Shown here: positions 11,601 through 20,011 of the stretch, piece by piece
Layout: every line of letters begins with the position of its first letter
Numbering within the stretch: position 1 is the stretch's first letter
Assembly (NCBI RefSeq): GCF_021654795.1
Contig: NZ_AP025344.1
Location: 4,960,501-5,024,500 of the forward strand
Direction of reading: 5' to 3'
DNA from: Paenibacillus dendritiformis
GTDB lineage: Bacteria; Bacillota; Bacilli; Paenibacillales; Paenibacillaceae
Length of the DNA: 64,000 nt
Program-made: the position numbers and the translations under genes
Notes under the pieces: generated by a model
Told to the model about the DNA's origin: nothing
Database searches by the model: none
The model's input: the letters and a program-made list of their open reading frames with translations, nothing else

Positions 11601-14352
11601 TCAACAGGATGGCCGCCGGAGATATGCGATATCTTGTGTCGAAGCATAATAAATGAATATCCTGCGCCAATTTCCCAGTTATTTCGAAATCTACAGCACT
11701 TTCGTGGAAGCGAAAATTCGCAGGCGCCGGAAAATCAGCAGGAAAATCAATATAGAAAGAATGACCGCATAATTTGTCTTTCCAATACTCCAAGTCGTCT
11801 TGTTTATTTTCTGCAAGTTCCAAGCTGCCATCTTTAAGCAAACGGCAAACCGCACCTGTCTCGTATAAAATTTCCTCAGAAAATTTGCTCTTGCTGAATT
11901 TATCCGCCGTAAGCTCTGAGTTCGTGACATATCCTGGCGACAGGCAAGCCCCAGCCAAATATAAATATCCTTTCGCCCCAGGCGGAAGCAGGTTTTTACT
12001 GGAATCCAACACATAAGCCTGCACATTCCTTATTGGTTTTCCAATAACCATGGCTTTACTGCCGGTTTTGGGCACAGGATAGCACAGTGCATAAATGGCC
12101 GATTCTGTAAAACCATAGAAACTTACCAAATTAGATGGTTCAACATATGAATAATACAGTTCTGCCAGTTGAGGAGTAACCACTCCGCCCGAAACCATTA
12201 CATATCTAACTTTATTCAGGACGCTTGAATGACGATCCGCCTCTTGTAAAAAATTCAAAAGCATATGAGGAGCAAAGTTGATATGGGTAATATGATTCTC
12301 CTGAATGATCTGCTTAAGGGCACGGAAATCAGCCTCTTCACCAAGGGAAGAAACATACAATTTCCCATAACCAAGAATCCATCCGAACAATTCTGTAATC
12401 GAAAGACCACATGAATAAGAAGTTCTTAGCACATAAGTATCATCTTTATGTACAGTGCAGTTTTTTTGTAATTCATACAGCAAATTAATAATACTCCGAT
12501 GTGAAAGAGCAAACCCTCTCAGTCCCTCTGTTGAACTTGAGGTATATACAACGCAAGCAATCTGATCCGGTGTACTGGTGATGTTGCTTTTAGCCAAGGC
12601 CGGCACAGGTTCAACTAACTCATGCATCGAATAAACTGCTGCATTGGATATTCGATGATTGTTCTTATCCTGCACAATGACACAGTCCGCTTGACAATCA
12701 TGTAAAATAAACCGCACTAGATCATCAGAGCATCCCGGCTCAACAGGAACATAAGTATAGCCTGCAAAGAGAACAGCATAGGCGCTGACAACCATATCCA
12801 CGCTTCGGTTCATGATGAGTGCTACGGTTGCTTGTTTTTTACCAATCACTCTTTGCAAGTTACCCGACATAAGTTGAATACGGTCATAAAATTCGGTATA
12901 GGTTAACGACTCCCTTGAATCATAAAGAGCTGTCTTTTGCGGATATTTACTTACGGCTTGCAGCAGCAAATCGTGAATGGTCCGGGATTTCGTCGCAAAC
13001 ATCTCATCTTGATGATTTCCTAATAAAGTTTCTTTTTGTTTTTGTGTAACGATTTGTAACTCAGAGTATTGGGATTTTGAACGATACGTAATTTCAGATA
13101 ATATCTGCAGGTAATTTTCGGACATCATTTGTATAAATTCGTCCGAATACCTATTTTGGTTATAATTGATTCGAATAGACTTATCGAATAGGTTAATCTG
13201 CAGCACAAGCTCCGATTGTAACATCTCTCTGAAAAAATATTTCTGAATATAAATATCTCGGTCATATTGAAGCAAGCTTTGCTCAATCGGATAATTCTCA
13301 ATAACTACGATTGAATTATAGAGACTGTCTCGATCATAGACCTGAGCATATTCACGAATGTCCGCGTAGGTTATCTCTTCGTAATCCGAACGCTGGGTTA
13401 GAAAGTTTCGTACTTCTGCCAAGAGTTCATCCACCGTTTTTTCATGATCAAATGGAATCGCGAGCGGTATCGTTTTGATAAAGACTCCTACGGCGTTTTC
13501 GATGCCTGGCTCGGCATCTACACGGCCGGATACCGTTGTACCGAACATCACATTGCGTATATTCAGATATTTATTTAAGAAGATGCCCCATGCCAAATAA
13601 TAAGCTGCTGCTTCATTTCCATTTTCCAGGCAAATATCATCGAGTATAGGAAAATCATAGTAAGCATTTGATATCGCATTGTTGGTACACTCCATGCTCA
13701 CTTCTTCTATATAAGGCTGTTGTACACAATTTTCCAAATGCGGTTTCCAAAATTCCCGCAAAGCTTCTGTCTCATCGCTTCTTCTTTTACATAAAAAAAC
13801 ACTGTCATCTTCATCCGCGGGAGCTAATGGAATTCCATTTGCAAGCTTTTTGTAATTTTGAATAAATTGATTTACCAGAATAGAGGTGCTCCAACCGTCA
13901 AAAAGAATATGGTTGCTAAGTAATGACACAGCATACTGATTTTTTTCATTGATTTTGTAAAAAGTGATGCGGTAAGGATTTTTTGTGATATCTATTTTCT
14001 TTTCCCTATCGTTCTGAAAAATATAATTCTCTATATCCTCCGGTAATGTTTTAGAGGACAAATCCTCAAAAAATATAGGATCGGGCATTTCCTTTAGAAG
14101 AATTTGTACCGGCTCTTTCAAGCCCTCCCACCGAAAGACGGAGCGTAAAGCTGCATGTGAATTTACAACGGCCTTCCAAGCTTGAACACATCTCTCTTCA
14201 ACTATATTTTCCGGCAAGAGAAATACAATTTGCTCTAAATACGCATCACTGGAGGAATCTTGAATATAGTAATAAAGCATGCTTTTCTGCAGCTCATTTA
14301 ATCCGATAATATCCCTTACTTTACTTTTTTGGAGAGTGGAAGCTTGGCTCAT
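5617..14352 (-). CDS. Nonribosomal peptide synthetase, beta-Ala and Gly modules, with a degenerate A domain
   Basis: This 2911-residue NRPS appears to extend the acyl-Asn starter. Domain order from motifs: condensation domain (1-440; NHILFDG in place of HHxxxDG); a degenerate A domain (450-850; YTSSSTEGLRG core, TGA instead of TGD, no A8-A10); the back half of a condensation domain (855-1090); A domain (1100-1600; YTSGTTGMPKG); PCP (GGNSLK near 1640); complete condensation domain (HHLICDG near 1822); A domain (YTSGSTGNPKG near 2292); PCP (GGNSLL near 2669); and a final half condensation domain without the active-site motif. Aligned by eye to GrsA, the middle A code reads VDWTCALADK, close to published beta-alanine codes (VDW...LADK). 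The last reads DILQMGMVWK, glycine-like. It starts at 14352 after AAAGG. No terminal thioesterase. Confidence 0.93.
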   Translation of the reverse strand: MSQASTLQKSKVRDIIGLNELQKSMLYYYIQDSSSDAYLEQIVFLLPENIVEERCVQAWKAVVNSHAALRSVFRWEGLKEPVQILLKEMPDPIFFEDLSSKTLPEDIENYIFQNDREKKIDITKNPYRITFYKINEKNQYAVSLLSNHILFDGWSTSILVNQFIQNYKKLANGIPLAPADEDDSVFLCKRRSDETEALREFWKPHLENCVQQPYIEEVSMECTNNAISNAYYDFPILDDICLENGNEAAAYYLAWGIFLNKYLNIRNVMFGTTVSGRVDAEPGIENAVGVFIKTIPLAIPFDHEKTVDELLAEVRNFLTQRSDYEEITYADIREYAQVYDRDSLYNSIVVIENYPIEQSLLQYDRDIYIQKYFFREMLQSELVLQINLFDKSIRINYNQNRYSDEFIQMMSENYLQILSEITYRSKSQYSELQIVTQKQKETLLGNHQDEMFATKSRTIHDLLLQAVSKYPQKTALYDSRESLTYTEFYDRIQLMSGNLQRVIGKKQATVALIMNRSVDMVVSAYAVLFAGYTYVPVEPGCSDDLVRFILHDCQADCVIVQDKNNHRISNAAVYSMHELVEPVPALAKSNITSTPDQIACVVYTSSSTEGLRGFALSHRSIINLLYELQKNCTVHKDDTYVLRTSYSCGLSITELFGWILGYGKLYVSSLGEEADFRALKQIIQENHITHINFAPHMLLNFLQEADRHSSVLNKVRYVMVSGGVVTPQLAELYYSYVEPSNLVSFYGFTESAIYALCYPVPKTGSKAMVIGKPIRNVQAYVLDSSKNLLPPGAKGYLYLAGACLSPGYVTNSELTADKFSKSKFSEEILYETGAVCRLLKDGSLELAENKQDDLEYWKDKLCGHSFYIDFPADFPAPANFRFHESAVDFEITGKLAQDIHLLCFDTRYRISPAAILLTAYFVMLDHVCNQHHIVLFASSCEDALPISGRSFTLGNPFLPVGVTIDHAQPVMNLLSHIQETYLEACRHNSVSLEQIVNTFYSDLNSGDMSYSQAVYTFHKSSSTEPTTTDWIKYLLKLDIREQGNIFNGKFTFSKDAFEEVTIQHLVHFYKRILAIISTETAVSIKDMGALLQEDGKLSGEQEIVHYPFDEISLTGLLTEVVRQYSEQAAVMDGQRVLTYKELEQKSNQLAFALQQRNPAENEIIGLYLERSLESMIAFWGIIKAGKIYMPLDKKTPKARLQTMLRDSGANAVIMLEEDTSDFHDISADLIFFDTAVSDSTEDEIKLSVQRSLNDSVYVLYTSGTTGMPKGVLSTQRAVLNRLLWMWDQYPFEPGEVCSHKTTLNFVDSIWEILGGLLKGIPTVILSDDEVENLEVMISKMEQYSVTRITLIPSLMSVMLEHCNHLEARLSSLKYCMASGEPLHANIANGFLDKLPHVTLLNLYGSSEVSADVCCFPVVEKQHREIVPIGKPIYNTEIHILNEDLNPVPHGSYGEIFIGGYNLASGYVNNPKLTAEKFINFGHGKRLYSSGDIGRYLPAGDIEYKGRKDRQFKIRGIRIEPGDIEAAIRQHPSVRQAVVLLQGSQMNAYIAANPNEETDYNAFLLERIPRYMVPDTFTVIDKFPTLSNGKIDIANLKLNACEATKIESQPENEKEKRVLELWKKALKVNAIGVEDDFFSVGGNSLKAVVLLLMINKEFKTNLKVESLFRNRTVRELCSLIEENNHFNNHFMSSPDRPYYEVSPSQQRIYVLSQIEKNGLLYNLLLAMELKGKLDIAKLQYCFDVLIERHESLRTTFSFVDSELVQIIHPSIDFKIQLEESNEENLSDLVQQFNMPFDFTSAPLMRAKIVKLQEEKHVLILNIHHLICDGVSLQLLASEITALYNNCDLPPKTYHYKDYVAWLHSYLKSEDLRRQKEFWMDLYKSGLPALDLPTDYPRTAKQSFEGSGYYVTLPQSSSDIEAFTKKHHMTMFMYLLTSCYLLLHKLTSQTEIVIGFPVAGRLHHDTQQMMGVFINTLAMPSYPSGDKTIIEFMREVKETFIRVLDNQAYQFEQLIVDLNVPRNLNRNPLFDVLINIHNHDGEQAAFNGLETKYLSYPTPISQFDFSIDIYYGKERIDLEFKYCNKLFKEETIQRYAKYFTRIVEFAYKHPDLPISEIKLMDEKEEKQLLLDNNNTHRLIREDETFLRMFAKQVKANPEAVAVIFEDNEYSYRYLDEESDKIAGKLIASGIKKRDSVAFIMRRSQKIFTTILGVLKTGASYIPLDPEYPSNRINYILEHSGVKLLIGQRELISGLSYEHTVLDIDNDFKERYEPVSVQHQPDDLAYIIYTSGSTGNPKGVMIENLSLDNFIAGITDHIPFDRTKKILCLTTVSFDIFALECYIPLAKGSVIVLAGEKEQRDMGQLKALIKRHKVNMLQATPSRVQLMIEDENSRSMLDSISAMMVGGEALPIKLFSLLQEYYHGSLYNMYGPTETTVWSTLKRLDDAPSVTIGKPIANTSIYVLTKDLQPTPVGIPGDLYIGGLGLARGYLHNTELTDKSFITNPFDPQSRIYKTGDVVRWNEQGELVYIQRSDFQMKMNGYRIELGDIEFNMMKYKGIKAAVVDKKRNEKGDYLCGYYVSDDEIDPQNLRLFLKENLPSYMVPQYMVRLDEVPLTPNKKVNRLALPEPQHELDHKMFDADSLNETEQIVANIWNEILAAPVGLNDNFFDHGGNSLLLMRLHMELNNKFPDVMDITDLFGYSTISTISNLIDVRMSAKNKEFKVRKITLPGEFYSDRASVKKNSKLSIELEKDTFRGIENYAQKNGVNEKALVASIYLYSLAAAADLGEIFVYSADLERSHIQEIHIDFQNSAFAGMDELAETVHRQLGENQTSFPISSTPQLTNYRFEEGNGISILLCRSDEYNSIFSHFDLVCIYSGNGHKPEVSMEFDTACLKKEKVSKLLTNFAEYLDSI

Positions 14353-14396
14353 TTTAACCTTTCCTTTCCTGATAGGAGAGATTTGTTGCAGATCAC

Positions 14397-15101
14397 CTAT
14401 TCTTCTAACATCTCTTTTATTGCCTTTACAACCTCTTCAGCCGACTCATTTATAAAAAAATGACCGCCTGGAAAACGTCTCAATGTGCATGATTTCTCAG
14501 TATACTCTGCCCATTGTTCCAGCTCATTTTCGTCCGTATTTTGATCATCCGCGCCATAAAACACGGTCATTCTACACGGCATTTTTTTGCCTCTTTCCGT
14601 ATAGTTATAGTTTTCAACAATCCGATAATCAGCACGCAAAATAGGTACAAAATAGGAGCTAAGTTCTTCAATCTTAAAAATATCTTGGTTGGTCCCGCCA
14701 ATTTTCAAAATTTCCTCCGTAAATTCATTGATAGGTGCATCATGAATTTTTTGGGAATGATCAATACTCCCGAGCGGATTTCTTCCTGAGACAATCGTCA
14801 TGACAGGCAAGGGATAGTTTAAATCCATCAGCCTGTATACTAATTCGCAAGCAAGTATGCTCCCCATGCTATGTCCGAATAATACATATTTATCATTTCT
14901 GATATAAGGGATTATATTTTCTAGTATGTCTTCCACAGCTGCTGGAATATCCTTATAAAACGGGTGTTTCGCTCTTGTCCCCCTGCCCGCTAATTCCACA
15001 GTGTGCATGTTCATATTTTGATCCATGTATTTCTTCAGAGGCGCATAACACGTCTCCGACCCACCAGCATAAGGAATACAAATCAACTTGTACTTTTCCA
15101 T
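14397..15101 (-). CDS. Type II (editing) thioesterase
   Basis: This 234-residue alpha/beta hydrolase belongs to the external thioesterases that clear misprimed or stalled carrier domains in NRPS/PKS lines. It shows the N-terminal PYAGGS motif, nucleophile Ser in GHSMGS (near residue 87), Asp in YGADDQ and His in PGGHFF. It lies between the two NRPS genes, 47 bases after one and 44 before the next, so it is co-transcribed. Because neither NRPS has its own thioesterase and the line continues into the PKS, this protein is more likely proofreading than product release. GGGAGA lies upstream of its ATG. Confidence 0.93.
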   Translation of the reverse strand: MEKYKLICIPYAGGSETCYAPLKKYMDQNMNMHTVELAGRGTRAKHPFYKDIPAAVEDILENIIPYIRNDKYVLFGHSMGSILACELVYRLMDLNYPLPVMTIVSGRNPLGSIDHSQKIHDAPINEFTEEILKIGGTNQDIFKIEELSSYFVPILRADYRIVENYNYTERGKKMPCRMTVFYGADDQNTDENELEQWAEYTEKSCTLRRFPGGHFFINESAEEVVKAIKEMLEE

Positions 15102-15148
15102 AAGAGTCTCCCGGTTACCGAAAATTCAATTCTACAATTCCCTCGACA

Positions 15149-18100
15149 TCATGACTCGCTGAACAATAAGTCCAATTCTCCTTGTGAAAGATCGTTCTTG
15201 CTAAAATCCGATGGCGAATAATCCACATCACCTTTATTCATGCAATGATGAACAATACTTTGGATCATTTCATGATAATAATCCAGCAACCGGTTCAAAT
15301 CCTCCGCTAAAAGTGGCGACCTTCCTCGAACTGCCGTTTTCAATCGCTTTTCCACAATCATGGAATCCATTTCGATGAGACTCGTCATTTCATTATCGTG
15401 GTTTAATACATCAGAACTCAACTCGAAATACTCATAATGAGTTTGGAATTCCCCTAAAAAATTGAACCTGATGAACGTTGATTTATCCCATTGATTATGT
15501 CTCATGCAATATATCGCATGCTCTAGGCTTTTTTCTGAGGATAAACGATAGGTCTCTTTAATAGCTTTAATACTCATCGCCAAATCATAGGGTCCGGATG
15601 TTACGGCAACCGGAAAGATAGTCGTGAACCAACCTACTGTTCTGGAAATATTGAAATCATTGTATATTTCATCTCTTCCATGACCTTCTACTTCAATTAT
15701 GAATTCTTCTGTCTTACCCATATTCGGGATGGCCAAAGCTAAGGCAGCAAGCAGAAGTTCCACGGTCTTGGTGTTATAAGGTTTATTTGCTGAAGTGACT
15801 AAATTTTTTGTAGTCTCTTCATCCAATATATGAAATAGCTTGTGAATCTTATTTTCATTGGGGGCCTGATTATAAAAATTTTGTGATAGTGCCTTTTCAG
15901 GCATGAACTCATTGCTAATTTTATAGTGCTGCAAGAAATTGGCCCATTCCTGATAAGAGTTTGTTTTCAAAGGCAGGCTGAATTTCTCCATATGATCCGT
16001 TTGCCTTAACATCGTTTGGATATCTTCAAGTATGATCCTCCATGATACGCCGTCGATCGCCAGATGGTGAACTACAATAATCCATATCATTCCATCCCGT
16101 GTATGACATATGGCGGAACGCAATAACAACCCCGAATCTATTTTTATTTGGGAGATGAGTCGAGCCTTCACACGATTCACTTCATAATTGAATTGACTGC
16201 GATCCGCTTCAGAGAAATCCCATTCTTCTATAGCTATATCTTGTGTTAAATATTTGTTATTAAAATACAATGTGTCTTTCGTTGCATTGTAGTTCAGCCT
16301 AAGCGCATCGTGATGCTTCACTAACTCCCCCAGAATTTCGCTTACTGTTTTTAGAGGAAGTTTCTTGCTGAATTTTAATTGAACACTTTGACAATAACGA
16401 TCCCGATTTGCAATATCATTGGAGAAAAACCAGTGTACGATGGGGGTGTGCGGCATACTTCCTGCACATGCCTTTTGGCTGACATGTTTTTGCTCTCTTT
16501 TTTGCATAAAGGCCGCCATTTCACCAAGTACCGGATGTGACAAAATATCTTTGACTTTTAATGTATAGTGATCTTCATTTAAACGAGATGATATTAAAAT
16601 CGCTTTTATCGAATCTCCGCCTAACAGAAAATAATTGTCATCCAGTTCTACAGACGGAAGTCCCAATACTTTTGAAATTGTACTTAATAAAACCACTTCA
16701 TTTTCATGATAGGATTTTATATCCGGCTTTTTATCGCCAGATTTAGTGGGATAAGGCAATTTGCCTTTGTCGATTTTTCCGTTTATGGTCAAAGGCATTT
16801 TATCAACCCGTACATAAAATGCCGGAATCATATAAGCAGGCAAATGTCTCAAAAGAAACTGGCGCAAACCATTCTCATCAATAGAATTCTCGCTTACATA
16901 ATACGCACACAAAAATTTAGCCTCTTCTTGCCTGTTGTGCATAACAACAGTGACATTTTGTATGCCTTTGTTGTACAACCGTATCGTATTTTCGATCTCG
17001 CCAGGCTCTATTCTATAGCCTCTGATTTTGATTTGTTCATCCTTTCTGCCCTCATAAACAATAGTTTTGAAATCAATAAATTTGGCTAAATCCCCTGTTT
17101 TATACATAACTCCATCTTTTACAAATGGATCTTTCATAAACTTTTCTGCCGTCAACTCAGGTTGGTTTAAATAACCGCGCGCAACTCCAGAACCGGATAT
17201 ATACAGTTCATTGCTTACATTCAGAGGAGATGGATTCAAGTTTTGATCCAGGATATAAATATAAGTATTGTCAATAGGCTTACCAATCGGTACAGCCCCG
17301 AACTTGTCTGATTGAGGGTCGAATTTATAATACATACATCCAACAGTTGCCTCTGTAGGACCGTATTCATTATAAATCTCGATTTTGCCCCCGAAAGAAT
17401 CATATACTTCCTTTGCCAGATCAGCCTTCAGGTTCTCTCCACCGACAATCAACTTCTTTACACGAGACGTTCTATTGTCATAGGTCTTTACGAATTGGAG
17501 ATGAGAGGGAGTTAGTTTCAGGATAGTACACTTGTTATTTTGCAAAATGCTGTCAAAAATATATGAGTCCTGTACATCAGGATAGACGATGATCGTTCCT
17601 CCGCTGACCAGTGGAGTAAATATCGAGGTGACGGTTAAATCAAATGCAACAGAGGAATAAAGCGCAAAGATTTCCTGTTGTTCGGTTACATAGGTTTTTC
17701 TAGCCCAATGGATATAATTCACTAAATTACGATGCTCGACCATAACTCCTTTGGGATTGCCCGTAGAGCCGGATGTATAAAGGACATAAGCTAAATCATT
17801 CAGCCTGCAGTCATTGATATTTTCCTGAATATGCGCGCTCGAATATAGTTCACCGGTAAGCTTTATGATCTCGCCGGCAAACTGAAAGTCATGATGATCC
17901 AAATTACTTAATAGAATATTTACACCAGCATCTTTCAATGAAAACAAAATACGTTCCTTGGGATAATTGGGATCTAGCGCCAGATACGCCCCGCCGGCCT
18001 TTAATATCCCTAAAATACCGATTACGGTGTCCAGGGAATGCTTGGTCATGATTGCGACGATCGCATGATTCGACACGCCCTTCGATGTAAGAAGTGCTGC

Positions 18101-19582
18101 TAATTGATTAGAGCGTTGATTAAGTTCCTCATAGGTCAAAGAATCATTGCCGCATTCAATAGCTACGCGATCGGGAGTAAGTTGAACCTGCTCTTCAAAT
18201 AAATCTATAATCGAGCGGTCATTTCTCTGGTCCGTATCCGTTTTATTGTAATCAAATACCAATCTCTGTTTCTCGTCTTCTGTGACTAAAAGAAAATCGG
18301 AAACCGGTTTACGATCATCTCTCAAGATGAGATCTATTGCTAATTTTAGATGGTTGAACATCCCCATTACTTGTTCCTGAGTGTACTCACTTACTTTGTA
18401 GTCAAAATCCAGTTGGATTCCCTTATCATCCAACCAGTTGCGAATAATAATTTGTAAAGGATACTCCTGCTGGCCATTATAAAATTCGTGATTATGTACA
18501 GGTAAACCATCTATGTCATTACTCAATTGGGTCCCATAATAATTGATACAAACCTCAAATAGTCTGTCATATCCTTTTTGGGCAAGGTTAATATCTTTAA
18601 GGAAATGATTATACGGGTATCTATGATGTTTATAATTTACCGTTAACAGTTTTGAAACCCTGTGCATAACATCCAGAACTGTCTCATCGCAATTCATGAC
18701 GAACCGGAAAGGCATTGTGTTTACAAACATTCCAAACGTATTTCGTTCTATTTTACCTGAACGGCCCACCACCGGAACTCCGAGAATCATATCCTTGGTT
18801 CCGGTTACTTTAAATTTATAGATAAGATATAACGAAATAAAAAAGGTATTCAGCGTTATATTATGCCGTTCACAGAAACCTATTATCTTATCGGACTGTT
18901 CTTTATGTAAAAAGCTAACGATCCTGTCACCATCAACGTCATGGGATAAAGGCGGCATTTGTTCCGGCAACTGTTCAAATCGCTCGGACCAATACTGTTT
19001 GCTCTTAGCGTATTTCGGTGATCGTAAATATTCTGCATCGTTATGTATAAAATCTTTGTAGCTTGGTTGTTGCGGCGACAAATCAGCTTTCCCCGCCAAC
19101 ATTTGTTCACAAATCTTGGATATTTGGTGGGTTAGTATTTGTAATGACCATCCATCCGCAATAATATGATGTATTTTTACAAAGTACCCTGATTTTTCAT
19201 TATTTAGTTTGAATATGATGAATTCAAATAATGGAGAGCCTTCTAATTCAAAAGACTCTCTTGCTTTACGATCACAAATTTTTTTCAAGTGCAGAGCAGG
19301 CTCAACTCTATCGCTCAGGTCAATTTGTTCCACTGAATCATATTTTTCCCGGCAAAAATATTGTTTGGGCTGATTATCCTGAACCAACAACCGAATTTTA
19401 AAAGCATCATGTGAATTGACAAAGATACAAATTGCTTTCTCGAGAGCTTCAAGATTGGCAGTCCCTTCAATAAAAACAGTTCCTCCAATGTTATACATCG
19501 ATGAATTGGGATAGATCATTTGGGTATACCAAATTCTTTTTTGCGGTTCAGTTAAATGATAGAGAATCTTTTCATTTGACAT
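15149..19582 (-). CDS. Starter NRPS, C-A(Asn)-PCP-E, likely makes N-acyl-D-asparagine
   Basis: This 1477-residue stand-alone synthetase has one module. An N-terminal condensation domain (HHIIADG near 138) has no partner upstream, as in lipoinitiating C-starter domains. The A domain (YTSGSTGNPKG near 605) reads, by eye against GrsA, DLTKIGEVGK, which matches the Asn code as I recall it. A PCP follows (GGDSIK near 988), then an epimerization domain (HHLAIDGVSW near 1174, EGHGRDE, RTVGWFT near 1313). The layout and length match ClbN of the colibactin pathway, which makes the N-acyl-D-Asn prodrug head. I infer the same role here: acyl chain plus D-Asn, later removed by a peptidase not visible in this window. 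First gene of the NRPS/PKS operon; the start follows GGAGGGG. Confidence 0.94.
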   Translation of the reverse strand: MSNEKILYHLTEPQKRIWYTQMIYPNSSMYNIGGTVFIEGTANLEALEKAICIFVNSHDAFKIRLLVQDNQPKQYFCREKYDSVEQIDLSDRVEPALHLKKICDRKARESFELEGSPLFEFIIFKLNNEKSGYFVKIHHIIADGWSLQILTHQISKICEQMLAGKADLSPQQPSYKDFIHNDAEYLRSPKYAKSKQYWSERFEQLPEQMPPLSHDVDGDRIVSFLHKEQSDKIIGFCERHNITLNTFFISLYLIYKFKVTGTKDMILGVPVVGRSGKIERNTFGMFVNTMPFRFVMNCDETVLDVMHRVSKLLTVNYKHHRYPYNHFLKDINLAQKGYDRLFEVCINYYGTQLSNDIDGLPVHNHEFYNGQQEYPLQIIIRNWLDDKGIQLDFDYKVSEYTQEQVMGMFNHLKLAIDLILRDDRKPVSDFLLVTEDEKQRLVFDYNKTDTDQRNDRSIIDLFEEQVQLTPDRVAIECGNDSLTYEELNQRSNQLAALLTSKGVSNHAIVAIMTKHSLDTVIGILGILKAGGAYLALDPNYPKERILFSLKDAGVNILLSNLDHHDFQFAGEIIKLTGELYSSAHIQENINDCRLNDLAYVLYTSGSTGNPKGVMVEHRNLVNYIHWARKTYVTEQQEIFALYSSVAFDLTVTSIFTPLVSGGTIIVYPDVQDSYIFDSILQNNKCTILKLTPSHLQFVKTYDNRTSRVKKLIVGGENLKADLAKEVYDSFGGKIEIYNEYGPTEATVGCMYYKFDPQSDKFGAVPIGKPIDNTYIYILDQNLNPSPLNVSNELYISGSGVARGYLNQPELTAEKFMKDPFVKDGVMYKTGDLAKFIDFKTIVYEGRKDEQIKIRGYRIEPGEIENTIRLYNKGIQNVTVVMHNRQEEAKFLCAYYVSENSIDENGLRQFLLRHLPAYMIPAFYVRVDKMPLTINGKIDKGKLPYPTKSGDKKPDIKSYHENEVVLLSTISKVLGLPSVELDDNYFLLGGDSIKAILISSRLNEDHYTLKVKDILSHPVLGEMAAFMQKREQKHVSQKACAGSMPHTPIVHWFFSNDIANRDRYCQSVQLKFSKKLPLKTVSEILGELVKHHDALRLNYNATKDTLYFNNKYLTQDIAIEEWDFSEADRSQFNYEVNRVKARLISQIKIDSGLLLRSAICHTRDGMIWIIVVHHLAIDGVSWRIILEDIQTMLRQTDHMEKFSLPLKTNSYQEWANFLQHYKISNEFMPEKALSQNFYNQAPNENKIHKLFHILDEETTKNLVTSANKPYNTKTVELLLAALALAIPNMGKTEEFIIEVEGHGRDEIYNDFNISRTVGWFTTIFPVAVTSGPYDLAMSIKAIKETYRLSSEKSLEHAIYCMRHNQWDKSTFIRFNFLGEFQTHYEYFELSSDVLNHDNEMTSLIEMDSMIVEKRLKTAVRGRSPLLAEDLNRLLDYYHEMIQSIVHHCMNKGDVDYSPSDFSKNDLSQGELDLLFSES

Positions 19583-19680
19583 GCCATAGTCCCCTCCGGA
19601 CTGAAAAAAATTGCATTAGCACTTCTTATTTACAAAATGTCCACAAGATTTAAATACAAGGAATCTATTCCAATATCTTC

Positions 19681-19772
19681 AATGTAGCATGTTCGCAAAC
19701 CATTTTCAACACCTGCTGGATTAATTTGTACAAAAGACCAATATTATATGAACTTTATTTGAACTTTGTAAA
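19681..19772 (-). promoter_or_regulatory. Two candidate sigma-A promoters for the NRPS/PKS operon
   Basis: Read on the minus strand, TTTACA (19767-19772) is 18 bases from TATAAT (19743-19748), with a repeated AAAGTTCA in the spacer. Closer to the gene, TTGAAA (19704-19709) is 17 bases from TACATT (19681-19686). Both point at the starter NRPS at 19582. The rest of the 19583-20011 gap holds a hydrolase terminator and nothing else I can support. Confidence 0.55.
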
Positions 19773-19902
19773 TGCGCTTGTTTCATCCAAAATAAAAAAA
19801 CCTATTGCCTGCAAAGAGCCGCCAGGTTTTTCCTTCCTTGTACCGTTACGATCGGGTTCCCTCAGAAAAAGCATTGTCGAGCACACCTATGCCTGAGCCG
19901 AG

Positions 19903-19954
19903 GAAAAAAAACCACCGCAGCAAGCTTCTTGCACACATGGCATGCTACGGTGGT
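19903..19954 (-). terminator. Rho-independent terminator after the C45 hydrolase gene
   Basis: Arms 19911-19922 and 19943-19954 form a 12-base-pair stem with one mismatch (ACCACCGCAGCA against TGCTACGGTGGT). On the minus strand it is followed by eight T. It lies 58 bases past the hydrolase stop, so that gene and the NRPS operon are separate transcription units. Confidence 0.8.
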
Positions 19955-20011
19955 TCGGAGATGTTTTTATCCATAGGACCCTTATCTCTACGCCTTGTCG
20001 GTTTTGTTACA

